From Phytoseiulus persimilis (lineage: Eukaryota; Arthropoda; Arachnida; Mesostigmata; Phytoseiidae), in the NCBI GenBank assembly GCA_037576195.1, contig CM075102.1:25168745-25232744 (forward strand): 64,000 bases of DNA. Reading direction: 5' to 3'. Below the pieces are notes generated by a model. It saw only the letters and a program-made list of their open reading frames with translations. It made no database searches and was not told where the DNA came from. How positions within the stretch are numbered: position 1 is the stretch's first letter; every line of letters starts with the position of its first letter. The position numbers and the translations under genes are program-made. Below, piece by piece: positions 21,752 through 31,399 of this stretch.

Positions 21752-21963
21752 TGCATCGACGGACTCCACAGCCAGTGGAATTCAATGAGTTTTCGTCTTC
21801 TCAAAGACCGTTAATGGCGTCCCGAAGAGATCTCACCTCGCTACTCGGGCGGGAAAGAATCGCGATACCAGCTGGACGGAGGGTCTCGATAACCACGTCG
21901 AACCGCATCAATCCAACAAACGGGAACGAAGCTCCATTGATTTCTGCTGCGGGTCTCGCTTGA
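21752..21963 (+). CDS. candidate terminal exon
   Basis: The acceptor tract CGCGCTGTTTCGACTTGAG is followed by a frame open for 70 codons to TGA at 21961-21963. It is hydrophilic: RTPQPVEFNEFSSSQRPLM, RRVSITTSNRINPTNGNEA. It overlaps the minus-strand candidate 21841-22302, so one of the two is wrong over the shared part. Confidence 0.3.
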
Positions 21964-22302
21964 AGTTGTCACCACTCTCATCTCCCCTCCGAGATTCAGG
22001 AAAGTGTGGCTCGTGCGGGGAATCGAGAAAAGTGCCAGGACAGACATATTTTCGTAGCCCTGCATTCCGAACAACTTTTGGATTCTTAAATCCATGGTAC
22101 GACTGGAAGTTCCTTGATGATTGCGATTCGCCGAGAGACCGGTATCGATCGGATACTGGACTCGCCTCCACAGGCGTGCCCTCCGTCCGGGATCAGTACC
22201 CAGCTCAACTTTAATCAGATCGCATGAATAGGAGAATCCAACCCCCTGATCTCGAAGCACAGTGTTACCCTTCAACTGGCACGACTCCTCCGCTCCCCCC
22301 CA
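21841..22302 (-). CDS. candidate minus-strand coding segment of about 154 codons
   Basis: Open from just after a TGA to TAG at 21841-21843. The product is mixed and plausible along its length (SYSCDLIKVELGTDPGRRA, NHQGTSSRTMDLRIQKLFG, GGEMRVVTTSSETRSRNQW). It has no ATG near its start, so it would be an internal or terminal exon. It may begin at GTCGTGCCAG|. The family is not recognised. Confidence 0.35.
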   Translation of the reverse strand, partial: WGGAEESCQLKGNTVLRDQGVGFSYSCDLIKVELGTDPGRRARLWRRVQYPIDTGLSANRNHQGTSSRTMDLRIQKLFGMQGYENMSVLALFSIPRTSHTFLNLGGEMRVVTTSSETRSRNQWSFVPVCWIDAVRRGYRDPPSSWYRDSFPPE

Positions 22303-22800
22303 ACGCTCATAGAGTGAACCTCACTCATACGAGGGACCGCATTCCCGGCGTTCTTTTCATCCAGAATCCCTCATGGAGGGGCTCCACCGAGGTAACCAAT
22401 TCACAGTATTAGCGCTGACCGGACCCGTCGATTCGAGCTTCTCCAGAAAGAACAATAAACTGGTTCTGACTGACGAATCATCCGGGAGAACCCTTGGGAA
22501 CAGAGAACGATCGCGGTTGTCCAGTTCCGCGCGACTCATCCATCTGATGGTTGATGAGAGAGCTCGCTTTTCCAATCATTCTTCCAGTTGGCCGGTCGTC
22601 AGTCAGTCATTCGTTCGATTCACTTGCATGGCAAGGGTCGCAGGCCGGAGCGGTGCTTTTACCAGCGCTAACGAGGTCTGCCGGAAACAGCCAACAGCTG
22701 TTTTGATCATTTCCTGTGCGTACTGAACGGAACGGGGGAAACGTCGCTCGCCGAGCGCTCGTTCACTTGCTCGCTTTCTTGCCCCTGTTGAATTGTAAAG

Positions 22801-23077
22801 CAGCGCCAGCACAGCCGACATTGGCAACAAGAGCGCGAGCAGCGAAAGCAACAATGGCAACAACAGGAGCATCGATTCACTGCTTACCAGAATGATGCTC
22901 GAGCGGAACTCTCTGGTTATTCTAGCAAGGTCATTGTCGAGAGCGCTCCCTATCTACGAGTCCTTCAACGAGTTCCTCTTCATTCAGGCTGCGGAGGGTC
23001 CATTGTCGTGCTCAGACCGAGACAAAAACAATGCGAATCTTCGTGAACGCACTCTTCATTTGGGAATATATGAATAG
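22801..23077 (+). CDS. candidate Ser/Asn-rich terminal exon
   Basis: The acceptor CGCTTTCTTGCCCCTGTTGAATTGTAAAG leads into a frame open for 91 codons to TAG at 23075-23077. It starts Ser/Asn-rich (ASTADIGNKSASSESNNGN) and goes on with RALPIYESFNEFLFIQAAE and DKNNANLRERTLHLGIYE. The minus strand of the first part reads as a Leu-rich signal-like sequence, a common reverse reading of Asn/Ser codon runs. The family is not recognised. Confidence 0.45.
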
Positions 23078-23298
23078 GATTAAGATATTCGTCCGGCAGG
23101 TGGAGAACAGGGAGGGCTTGCAAGATGAGGAGCGACCAAGCGACACGACGAGAGCGATCGGTGAGAGAAGCTCGGGAGGAGGCTTGGGATTTAACTGGGA
23201 GGATGAGTTGCTCCCACTACATCGAAGCTGAGAGTGCTTGGCTCTTGAGAGACCGAAGGAGCGCCAAAGACGGCATAAGTGTTTACCGTCTATCTTTT

Positions 23299-23488
23299 TC
23301 ATTCCATCGTTTTTCTCTCCTTGTTGCTGTCCTGGCGCCGTTTCCTCGTGGAAGCATTCATTGCGTTGGCACTTGTCTTTGCCGGAGCATGACTCTCATC
23401 CTCCTTTTCATTATGATCCCCGTTTTCCATCCTATTGTTGTTCTTGCCGCTGTTATTCTCTGATGAGTTGTGCGGGCGTGTGCGCTCG
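23299..23488 (-). CDS. candidate charged, Asn-rich exon
   Basis: The minus-strand tract CTTTCCTCTCCCCTTTGCTCACCCGCACTCGAG is a strong acceptor. The following 63 codons are strikingly hydrophilic: NSSENNSGKNNNRMENGDH, NEKEDESHAPAKTSANAMN, TRKRRQDSNKERKTME, then a stop at 23299-23301. It looks disordered, like a nuclear or regulatory protein tail, but no domain is visible. The plus-strand frames over it are hydrophobic, typical of the reverse of coding DNA. Confidence 0.5.
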
Positions 23489-24019
23489 CTCGAGTGCGGG
23501 TGAGCAAAGGGGAGAGGAAAGCTCAAGAAGTGGTAGAGGGAACGGAATTGAAAGCTGCGCGTTGTCGTCCGCTGTTTCTGCTCGGAGTCGCGGTTCCAGG
23601 GTTCAGGCTTTGAGCAAAGCGAATGATTTTATCCCCTGACGTCAACGGCAACAGCCACCTCCGGAAAGGCGTCGTGTACCAAAACTGTTTTTAATTAGAG
23701 CGCACCCTGTACACCCAGACACCCACCTGACACGCCGAGCTGGGGACTGCGCAAGACGACGTTCGAAACGACATCGTCACGGAACGAGCAATGCATATTC
23801 GCGAGACCCGAACTGGTTCACGGTTACAGAATGAATGACGGTTCCTTCTCCTCATTCTCGTAAGTGTCTCTGGAAGCTCCTCGGTGATAGTTATGGCTTT
23901 TTCTGATCATCTTCGAAAATCGACTCCGAGCAGATCGAGCCGATCTCGAGTGGTTGTCATAGCCGAAAAAAAAGAAACAGCATTCTCGGTATCATCCACT
24001 AACCATCCCTTTCATTGAT

Positions 24020-24321
24020 CTATGGTGAATCTGATGTCGATCGTGAGCTGTGAAAGCTACAATGGCGAAGTTTGTGTTCTTCGGCTTTGATATCGAAAGC
24101 CCAAAACAGTGATAGACCGTTGGCCCATTCGTGGAACAGGTATATGTCAGTAGGCGCCCGCCTAATCCTGACTTGTCGTGGAGCCGACTCTGATACGCAT
24201 GTTTCCTTTCGTATGGAGAAGTCCCTGTCAGTATCCGCTGAAAGGTTCATCAGGTTTCCTGGTGTCCAGGCGACCGTTGAGGCTGCAACCAGTTTTTCTT
24301 CGTCGAAATTCGGTCTCACTT
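24020..24321 (-). CDS. candidate terminal exon with branch point and acceptor
   Basis: On the minus strand CCCTCTAACGAGCCTCAG supplies a perfect CTAAC branch point and an acceptor just before the exon. Then 100 codons run open to TAG at 24020-24022. The product is balanced: RPNFDEEKLVAASTVAWTP, DTDRDFSIRKETCVSESAP, TDIYLFHEWANGLSLFWAF. It enters in phase 1. The plus strand also has an open frame here but with weaker composition. The family is not recognised. Confidence 0.5.
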
Positions 24322-24825
24322 CTGAGGCTCGTTAGAGGGCGTACAAGTTTGGAATAGTTGCGTGACGTGACAGAACGTACTGGTGGTGGGGTGGAAAGGC
24401 TGGTGGAGCCACGTGACAGAACGTGACGGTTAGAGGGTGAGACGGTAGAAAAAAATGACGTCGTGCATCTCTGCGCCCAGCGACGCTATTTACCCGCAGC
24501 GAGTTCGATGGGTTCAATGGGATGCCCCCAAATTTCCTTCGACCTCGCAGTCTAATTTACTGTCAAGTTTCTCTTAAGCTTCGTGTAACAAGGACCGATA
24601 TCCAGAGCGATCGGCGCGGCATGTCACGAGTGATTCGATCTTTGTGATTTTCGGAGTGATTCGATCGGGAAGTGGAGGCTCGTAGCCTTTTTCCGGGGAC
24701 GACAAACACAAAAAACGAGAAAGTGTGAAGCAAGTGGGCTTCTCCGTTTATTTGCTTGTGCACCTAAAAGGATCGTTGAGCGAGGCGGATCTTACAAGTT
24801 GGTCCCTACTTGCGTAAATACGCAG

Positions 24826-24998
24826 ACACTGGAGTTTGCTTTGTGCCCAGAGTCACAAAAGGCAGGAAGAAGAACGTGGAGGTGAACAGCGTCGGGGCCG
24901 ATGTGTGCTTACCCTTCCAAGGGACCTGTTGTTTGGTAAAGGAGGGATCTCAATTCTATTTGCCCACGTTTCGCTTTTGTTGGCCTATGTCGAAATAA
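24826..24998 (+). CDS. candidate Cys-containing terminal exon, stop overlapping AATAAA
   Basis: Acceptor CTACTTGCGTAAATACGCAG, then 56 codons: TGVCFVPRVTKGRKKNVEV, GADVCLPFQGTCCLVKEGS, PTFRFCWPMSK, stop TAA at 24996-24998. The stop lies inside an AATAAA motif, so the 3' UTR would be very short. Five cysteines in about 50 residues could mean a secreted domain, but no family is recognised. Confidence 0.35.
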
Positions 24999-25385
24999 AA
25001 CTCTGTTTTTCGACCTGGGGCGGAACCTCGCATCGGTACCGATCTGAATGTATCGGTTCGCCATTCAGAATTTGCTACTTTCCGGTAAATTCCGTTCGGA
25101 ACCTCAGAAATTCAACGGAACTAGGACTCGAGGAAATCCGAGATGAAACATGCCGAACAGTCGTCATTCTCCGCATTGTCCCCGAGACCACGCTCAACGT
25201 ATTCCGACGGGAGGGAAATGACTGATATCGCATTACTTCAGTGATAGCACTGGAAGGGTTTTCGAGCGGGAACGGGAAATCATCCAGTGCTGTTGTGGTT
25301 TCCGGCGACGAACCGCCGCACGAGACATCCTCGCATTTCAGACTCTCTTCTCACTCAGAGCTTGCAGTCTTTTCGAAGGAGGGAG

Positions 25386-25535
25386 TCAGATTATTCTTCC
25401 TTTATTCCCGACCCAATCTCTGTTCCACGTCGACTCAGGCACCTTCATCGGCGGCTCGAAATTCACCGCCTCCACCGACGCTGCCGACGCAGTGGCCACG
25501 TTGAAGGCTGCGGCCACCCCTTCAGAATCGTTCGA
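25386..25535 (-). CDS. candidate minus-strand terminal exon
   Basis: Open for 49 codons to a stop at 25386-25388. It reads EGVAAAFNVATASAASVEA, then VNFEPPMKVPESTWNRDWV and NKGRII. An AATAAA motif falls within the last codons, and the plus strand reads Ser/Pro-rich. A CTGAAG| acceptor is possible near its start but is weak. Confidence 0.3.
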   Translation of the reverse strand, partial: SNDSEGVAAAFNVATASAASVEAVNFEPPMKVPESTWNRDWVGNKGRII

Positions 25536-25835
25536 TCACTTATTAGATCTCGGCTGAATGGCTGGCCGGCCGGTCGGCCTACTCGTTCGTTCCGCCGTTC
25601 CAGGTTGGAGTTTTCATTCCTCCAAATTAACTGGAGTTCAAGCCCGCTCATATTGACATTTCTACCGATTGCGTATGACCCAGACGGTTAGTCGACCTTC
25701 GTCGTCGCTCTTTTCGCGGAATCCCTGGCTCACCGAAGGGTACGTGTGAACGGGCCCTTGCAGAGTCGTAAATCTGCGCTCTCATTTTAATTTCATTGTG
25801 GAACCGAGGGCGAGGAGAAACTACTGCTACGAAGA

Positions 25836-26273
25836 TTGGCATTATTCTCAAGACGGAGGCATGAAGTGGCATGGGTTTCGGGTGTCTCGAATAGTCTTCA
25901 TGCGAATGGGTATCGCGCAACGGGATCCGCTTCGCCAGGTATTGCTTTTCCCGCTCGTTGTAATGCAAGCACAATATGGCTCGACGGAAACTTCGGGAGG
26001 CGAGTCAGAGTGCCAGAAAGTCGAGCATTCGGGAGTGTTGGCATCGCGGTGAACAGAATGCGCTGGAATCGACCCCGAGAGCCTTCAAGCTCCGGTCATG
26101 ATGGGAAACAGTCCACATGGGAGAAACCTTATAGCATCAATTGTGGAACTGAGCGTATCGTGACAATGCATACATCAATATTCCGTGACTTGGGTGTTGA
26201 CAACAACGCGTGTCGTAAGCTAGGTAGCCGCACCCGGTCGGGGAGGGTAAAGGAATTAGTTGAGAGCCATTGA
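25836..26273 (+). CDS. candidate plus-strand segment (strand uncertain)
   Basis: Open frame of 145 codons with a hydrophilic second half (RMRWNRPREPSSSGHDGKQ, MHTSIFRDLGVDNNACRKL), which can end at TGTC|GTAAGC near 26210. It overlaps a good minus-strand frame (26129-26479). Confidence 0.3.
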   Translation: MALFSRRRHEVAWVSGVSNSLHANGYRATGSASPGIAFPARCNASTIWLDGNFGRRVRVPESRAFGSVGIAVNRMRWNRPREPSSSGHDGKQSTWEKPYSINCGTERIVTMHTSIFRDLGVDNNACRKLGSRTRSGRVKELVESH

Positions 26274-26479
26274 TACGATAGTGGTACGTCCTCGGACCAA
26301 CTCTCGATGGCATTATGCAGCTCAGCGTCCTCAATGCAGTCTGGTAAACTCTGCCTTCCGAACCCTTGAGTAAGGTTATTGCAGCGAAATTCCCAACCCA
26401 AGCGAGGATCACTCCACTCGAAGGGGGATTCCAGGGACCCGCAGAGTGTCCTGTGAATGTCGCTAAATCCGTCGACCAA
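26129..26479 (-). CDS. competing minus-strand segment
   Basis: 116 codons of balanced composition (ESPFEWSDPRLGWEFRCNN, SLPDCIEDAELHNAIESWS, SEDVPLSYQWLSTNSFTLP) ending at 26129. No strong flanking splice sites. Either this or the plus-strand segment could be real. Confidence 0.3.
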   Translation of the reverse strand: MVDGFSDIHRTLCGSLESPFEWSDPRLGWEFRCNNLTQGFGRQSLPDCIEDAELHNAIESWSEDVPLSYQWLSTNSFTLPDRVRLPSLRHALLSTPKSRNIDVCIVTIRSVPQLML

Positions 26480-27215
26480 GACCTCGCGAATTTTCCCTAG
26501 CGGTCACGAACGGAAATTTCGTCGTTCTTCTATTCACCACACGCACAAGTGCACCTAGAGGTGGCCAACGCTGACATCCTGGAAGGGCCGATCCGCACCG
26601 TTCTGTCAAACTACCATGTAGGCTCGAGTGGATCGGACATCGTTGGCCTTCCGGCTGATTGTTTCTATGACCGAATCCGGCTTGTTGTGCATTGGGCCGG
26701 CCGCTGAAGGGAGTCTGCTGACACGGCTCGATCGGTTCGTGAATTCGGTGGGTGTGATGACACGAACAGGGGCTGCCGCAATTAGAGGTCCGTTTGTCTC
26801 GTCGTAGGTTTCGATTCCATTTCCTGTCAAATGCAGCACGGTCGACAGTCTGCGACAGCGACAATTTCAGTCAGCATCCATCCGCCGTCGGAAACGAAGT
26901 CGAGGTCAGCATTACCGACTCGCGTCAACCCCGCTCCCGAGGACGGACACGCTTGCCAGCCGGGCGGCACGACGCACGCACGCACGGACCAGCAGCACAC
27001 GCTTGCAGTCAGAGTAGTGAGGGCGTCAATTAGTCATGTCGTCTTCCGGTGCTTGGTCACGTATCTCAAGCAAATGCTAAGAAACGTTTAGCAGTCCCGG
27101 AGCGCTAGGATCGGCGGCGGCGGCAGCAGCAGCCGTCAACAGTGAGCAACCCTACGCAAGGGGAGCGATAGGGGCGAACGAGGGGCTAAGCGTCTGCAAT
27201 TGACACAATCACCGA
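26480..27215. other. no confident gene
   Basis: CpG-rich sequence with GGC/GCA trinucleotide runs near 27110-27135. No exon I trust. Confidence 0.3.
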
Positions 27216-27220
27216 CTCAC

Positions 27221-27256
27221 TTGTGCCTCGAGCCACGAATCCGCGTCAGTTCCGCT
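27221..27256 (-). CDS. candidate 36-nt micro-exon with two strong splice sites
   Basis: On the minus strand TCTCGTCCTCTTGCTCGTTTCCTCTGGTAG precedes it, an excellent acceptor with a TTCTAAT branch-like word upstream. It ends CACAA|GTGAGTC, a consensus donor. It reads SGTDADSWLEAQ in phase 0 or AELTRIRGSRH in phase 2. Phase 2 agrees with the exon candidate at 27425-27576. Confidence 0.45.
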
Positions 27257-27424
27257 CTACCAGAGGAAACGAGCAAGAGGACGAGACAAATTAGAAGTTG
27301 GGACAAGCGTTCCTCAATCACGCTCGTGGAATGAAGGAACGCATACGACATTGAGAGGAATCCACTGCGAGGAAAATGCGTCGCGACGAATTCGCGCGAC
27401 GAGAGGAAGTTTCGCGTCGTCAAC

Positions 27425-27576
27425 CTGAGACTTCCAGCCAGGTGCTGTACTCGCTGAGGAATCAAACCGTTCCCTTCCGGGAACTCGTTCCCGGATCGCT
27501 CAGAAATGGGGAAATTGCTATTTCGTTCGCAGGTTCCGATTGAATCATAAGCACTTCCCTCAAGCACCTCTAACAA
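27425..27576 (-). CDS. candidate exon upstream of the micro-exon
   Basis: Hydrophilic open segment (LEGSAYDSIGTCERNSNFP, SERSGNEFPEGNGLIPQRV) that can end at CTCAG|GTTGAC in phase 2, matching 27221-27256 over a 168-nt intron. The frame is also open straight through the proposed intron, so splicing is inferred from the splice signals alone. Confidence 0.35.
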
Positions 27577-28261
27577 ATTCGCTGTCGATTAAGCGAGCGC
27601 CTCAAACAACCGAGTTGCGTCTTCCCTTCCCGGCCGGGTCTGCTCGTGGTTTCGCAAGGGGAAAACTGAGAAGAATGAAGCGATGACGAGAAAGGCGCCA
27701 GGAGGAAGTAGTGCTTATTCAGGAAGAGGGAAATTCAAAAGAGATTTAGCAACGTCCTCGGTCTTCGCGTCGTCACTCACTCGGTGAACCAGAGAGTCAA
27801 ACAGAGCAAGAGTTCGTTTTCGTATTCTTTTTTAGCCTTCTTCTCCTCGATCATGGAGAACGCCCGCATTCGACTCTAGCCCGTCGAGGAGTGTTTGCAG
27901 ACGGGACTCTGAAATGTGCAACTCGATGAGGGGGGAGTTCGATGCGGACGAAGTTGCGCTCGAGAGCTGGGAGGCAGGGGGATTGAGTGGCAATAAGCGA
28001 GTTTGAAATCGAGCAACGGGAAATACTCATGTCTTTGTTCCTTTCTCAATCACTCACTGAAATCCGTGACGTTCCATTATCCCAAGACAGCGCATCTTGG
28101 CATGTGCCCTCCGTCGAATCAGCCCATTCCACGATGGTGAAACCAGGCCCTGATTCGGAATCTGATTTCGAAACGAAAAGAATCGCCGGAATTTTCGATG
28201 ATTCCGTGTACGAAGCTCAGAGAAGACTGCCCGTCACTGTAGGTTCGATACCTTTTTTTCC

Positions 28262-28615
28262 CTAGATTTGGACCTCTGGCTCGCCCGTTGGGGTTGGGGG
28301 GGATCGAGCGTGTCGACGGCGACCACATGAGCTCTGTTCAGGGCTGAGTTCAGCCATGAGACTGGGATCGCAGCGGCAGATTTGAGAAGTCAGAGGCTGT
28401 TCCAAGAAGATCGGACACGAGGAAAGAATATTCGACCCGAGGTTCGTCATATACATATGTATATAGAGACTCGGTTTGACGCGCCCCGACTGATTCCTTG
28501 AATTCTCCGGAGCACTCAGGAATGATGACCTGGAGTTGAGTTTTCCAAAGAGACCTTCAGAGAAATGAAGACAACCCTCGAAAGCCAATACAGATGTGAG
28601 AAACAGGATTAGCAT
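28262..28615 (-). CDS. candidate small secreted-type protein
   Basis: ATG at 28613-28615, 117 residues. The N-terminus MLILFLTSVLAFEGC resembles a short signal peptide. The body contains Ser and Cys (SSFLSAPENSRNQSGRVKP, TSQICRCDPSLMAELSPEQ), stop at 28262-28264. It overlaps the last bases of the upstream model (28609-28719) by a few nucleotides in another frame. There is no splice or poly(A) evidence. It may be a chance frame. Confidence 0.25.
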   Translation of the reverse strand: MLILFLTSVLAFEGCLHFSEGLFGKLNSRSSFLSAPENSRNQSGRVKPSLYIHMYMTNLGSNILSSCPIFLEQPLTSQICRCDPSLMAELSPEQSSCGRRRHARSPPTPTGEPEVQI

Positions 28616-28719
28616 TCAAGCAACTGGATCACTCTCTCTTGGAGGGTGATTTCCCTCGCCTCAAGAACTGCGAACCCTTCTATGGACTCCTCTAAGACGA
28701 GCTCATTCGTGACGGATTG
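28609..28719 (-). CDS. exon 2 of a two-exon 93-residue model
   Basis: The acceptor tract CCTTGCCACCCGGTCTATAAAG precedes 37 codons in phase 0: QSVTNELVLEESIEGFAVL, EAREITLQERVIQLLEC, stop at 28609-28611. The acidic, Leu/Ile-spaced pattern looks amphipathic-helical. It joins in phase to 28805-28975 over an 85-nt intron. Confidence 0.45.
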   Translation of the reverse strand, partial: QSVTNELVLEESIEGFAVLEAREITLQERVIQLLEC

Positions 28720-28804
28720 CTTTATAGACCGGGTGGCAAGGTCTGACAACCTCGTTCGTGGCATGGTGGATCCCAGATGATTCTTGCTGAGATTCAACTC
28801 TTAC

Positions 28805-28975
28805 GGCAAACCTCATGCCGAGACACAGAAAGAGCCGGAGCATCATCACAATGTTTGAAATAGAGATATTCGAGCTGAATCGGCAGGTGAACTTGAGTTG
28901 CTCCGAGGAGCCACCTCTCAAAAGGATCGTTTCCTGATCGGAAACAAAATGAACTGGAGGTTGCTTCTCGATCAT
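28805..28975 (-). CDS. exon 1 of a two-exon 93-residue model
   Basis: The ATG at 28973-28975 opens 57 codons ending at GCC|GTAAGAGTT, a good donor in phase 0. It reads MIEKQPPVHFVSDQETILL, then a hydrophobic stretch near residues 42-56 (NIVMMLRLFLCLGMRF) that could be a membrane segment. A CTAAC branch-like word and pyrimidine tract just upstream also allow this to be an internal exon starting at GATCGAG|AAG. Family unknown. Confidence 0.4.
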
Positions 28976-29594
28976 GGAGGATAGCACAATATGGATGTTA
29001 GTTCGTCAAAAGGGTGAGGAATCAGGTGCAACAGTCGGACTTTCCCCCCTATCCGAGGACTTCCTTGGAGAAATCTTCCGCGCAGAACTCAAGCTTTCTA
29101 ATGTACCAAGAAGGGGGAGGCTTTCTGATGCCCCTTGCGGTGCAATGCCCGGGTGTACCGCCCTTCCGGCCCCCTGCCTCGCTGCGATAGTGCAGAGAGC
29201 GTTGGGCTTGACATGCTGGACTTGCCGGAACGGTGGGAACTCGTCAAACAAAAGGAGGAATAACGTTCGAGTGTTGCAGGAAGCCAACCGAAGCTCCAGA
29301 GTTACCGAGAAAAGAGTCAGGAGAGAAGGCCGGACGTCAACCGCATCGTGGCTCGCGGTGAAAGGATTCATTCGGAAGTTCACTGTTGCTGTGACGAAAA
29401 TAATTGATGGAGACGAACAAGTGCGTCGTCTTAACAACAATATGTCACACAGAGCATTGTCATCTCAAAAGGCTTCCGGCCGGCTACCGAAGCGAGCAGA
29501 CAGGCAAGCAGGCATAAAATGTCCTCGAAGCGGCCGCACCTGTCAGCAGGCGGCCGAAGCAGAGCAGTTGGCCAGACAGTTGGCGCGAGTCTGA
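28974..29594 (+). CDS. 206-codon plus-strand ATG frame
   Basis: ATG at 28974, in the sequence GATCATGGAGG, opens 206 codons to TGA at 29592-29594. The product is basic and hydrophilic (MEDSTIWMLVRQKGEESGA, NKRRNNVRVLQEANRSSRV, KVIDG-like segment in the middle, AEAEQLARQLARV at the end). A CWTC pair is the only Cys motif. The start overlaps, on the opposite strand, the start of the 28805-28975 exon. Family not recognised, and splicing within it cannot be excluded. Confidence 0.4.
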   Translation: MEDSTIWMLVRQKGEESGATVGLSPLSEDFLGEIFRAELKLSNVPRRGRLSDAPCGAMPGCTALPAPCLAAIVQRALGLTCWTCRNGGNSSNKRRNNVRVLQEANRSSRVTEKRVRREGRTSTASWLAVKGFIRKFTVAVTKIIDGDEQVRRLNNNMSHRALSSQKASGRLPKRADRQAGIKCPRSGRTCQQAAEAEQLARQLARV

Positions 29595-29599
29595 TGGAG

Positions 29600-30730
29600 T
29601 GAATGAGCCGCCTCTCTCACTCTCCGAGCCACACTCGGTCAGTGGCCCTACGTCGCACGACCTCCCGCGTGACGTCGAAGCAAAATGATTTCGTCATCAT
29701 TACGCCGACGGACGATATGAGAAACAATGATCGAGTCGACGTCGCAGGGCCGGCTCGCACATTCGGGGACGGGCCTCTGGATGACGACGACGGGACGAGG
29801 AAACGATCTAGCGAGCGTTTCGCCAGCTGCAGCGAACCAATCTGTAGCTGCTTTCACGCATCTTAGTCCTACTAACAAGTGACAGGAAGCTCGTCCAGCA
29901 TGCACAGCAATGCTATCCGCGTTTGCTGCTGAACGGCGACCCTGGCCGGCGGGACCTTTTCCTGCGGCCTTTCGAGCCTGTCGTCCTTGTGGCAGCGGGA
30001 GCCCCGCGCGCAACTATTTCGGCCGTTACAGAGTCAACGATAGCAACAGCTGGTTCATGTTCTACTCAAAGATGTCGTCACAGAATCGGGGTCGGCGCAG
30101 CCGCCTGCTCACCCGCGTTCCTTCTGTTCCTAGCATGACGATCTGTTCTTCGTCTGTGCCTTCCGAGCGGATCGCAAATCGAGCTTCAGTGGTGTCGATG
30201 TCGAGGCTTTCGGGAGACCGCGCATTGATGCTGAAGTTTGTTCAACATGGAAAGGGCGGCTTCCCCGCTCGACCGAGGGCAAGAGAGAACGCAAGGCGCA
30301 GTCAGGGCAAGTCAGGCCAGACCGAGCCAATGGCCCATTGACTGAGCCGCGGAGAAGCAAAGTTCAAGGATGTGGAAAGCTGGTCTCGAGAGCGTCGCCG
30401 CCACCGCCTTCAGAGAAACAGGAACACTTTGTAACAACTTAGAAACAGAGAAAGAGACCTGATGGGCGATCCGAGCATGAAGCACAATATGAGCCTCCCG
30501 AGAGCAGCCGCAGGGCCGCTGGCCCTTGAGCGGATTCAGGACCAGAGCCAGGATTCCCGGATCACAGTTTCCGAGAGTTCAACGACGTCCGGTTCTCAAA
30601 TCATACCTCGGCATTCAATCATGGAATCAGGACGCAAGAGAAGCGAAGATCGGCGGATGTTCTGTTGAACCGAATGTTCAGCCGTGGTACAACACGAGGA
30701 TCACTACAGTACCACGAATCATTCGGATTG
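29600..30730. other. no confident gene
   Basis: Frames at 29603-30360 exist on both strands but have Ser/Arg-rich low-information products and no good splice pairs. Confidence 0.3.
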
Positions 30731-30801
30731 CTAGAACGTGGACTCATCTATGTATTACATTCCGTTGAGCTGTAGGAAAGAGATCTTGTCTGATACTTTC
30801 A

Positions 30802-31350
30802 TCAGACATCGGTCGACTCGATGCTCGGAGTCGCTCCTCTGCGGCGAACCAACTGTACCCGAGGCGATAATAAGCCCTGGAAGCTGCGAGAACATCCGTA
30901 CCGCACCTGAACGGGAGGGATATCTGACTTCCCGCTGGAAACTAGGATGCGGAAAGTCGCGAGGAAACGCCCGACCACGAAACAGATCTCGCACCCAGAT
31001 CGGGGACCCAGAAAGTATTCACGAATCGCTCGGGAATCGGTCGAGGACTTATACGGTTCGGTCACATCTCTTATTATCGGACGTCGCGAGTCGACGACTA
31101 CGTCACAACCTATCACGTTCAGGACCGGAATCAAGTTCCGGGACTGACACCAAGCGGTGTCGCGCGACAGACTCGAATTCGTTGCTTGGAGATTTTTCGT
31201 CGAGTAATTTCCTGACTCATTTTGAGGTTGACCGTTGTCCCCGTATCGCGGGTAACTTCCGTTGAACATAAGACCGAAGCGTTCCGGGCTTGAGCGTCGG
31301 GTTTGATTCCATGCAGACGCCGTCAGACCCGGCTTATTATTGCGATCCAA
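30802..31350 (-). CDS. candidate minus-strand coding segment (strand uncertain)
   Basis: 182 codons open on the minus strand. The first half reads as plausible protein: SPERFGLMFNGSYPRYGDN, GQPQNESGNYSTKNLQATN. It has no ATG start. The plus strand is also open for 175 codons over the same bases with a Ser/Arg-rich product, so strand is uncertain. Confidence 0.3.
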   Translation of the reverse strand: MDRNNKPGLTASAWNQTRRSSPERFGLMFNGSYPRYGDNGQPQNESGNYSTKNLQATNSSLSRDTAWCQSRNLIPVLNVIGCDVVVDSRRPIIRDVTEPYKSSTDSRAIREYFLGPRSGCEICFVVGRFLATFRILVSSGKSDIPPVQVRYGCSRSFQGLLSPRVQLVRRRGATPSIESTDV

Positions 31351-31399
31351 CTTCGGGAATGGATTTCATCCACTTCGAGGAGATGCCAGGTTTGATTTC

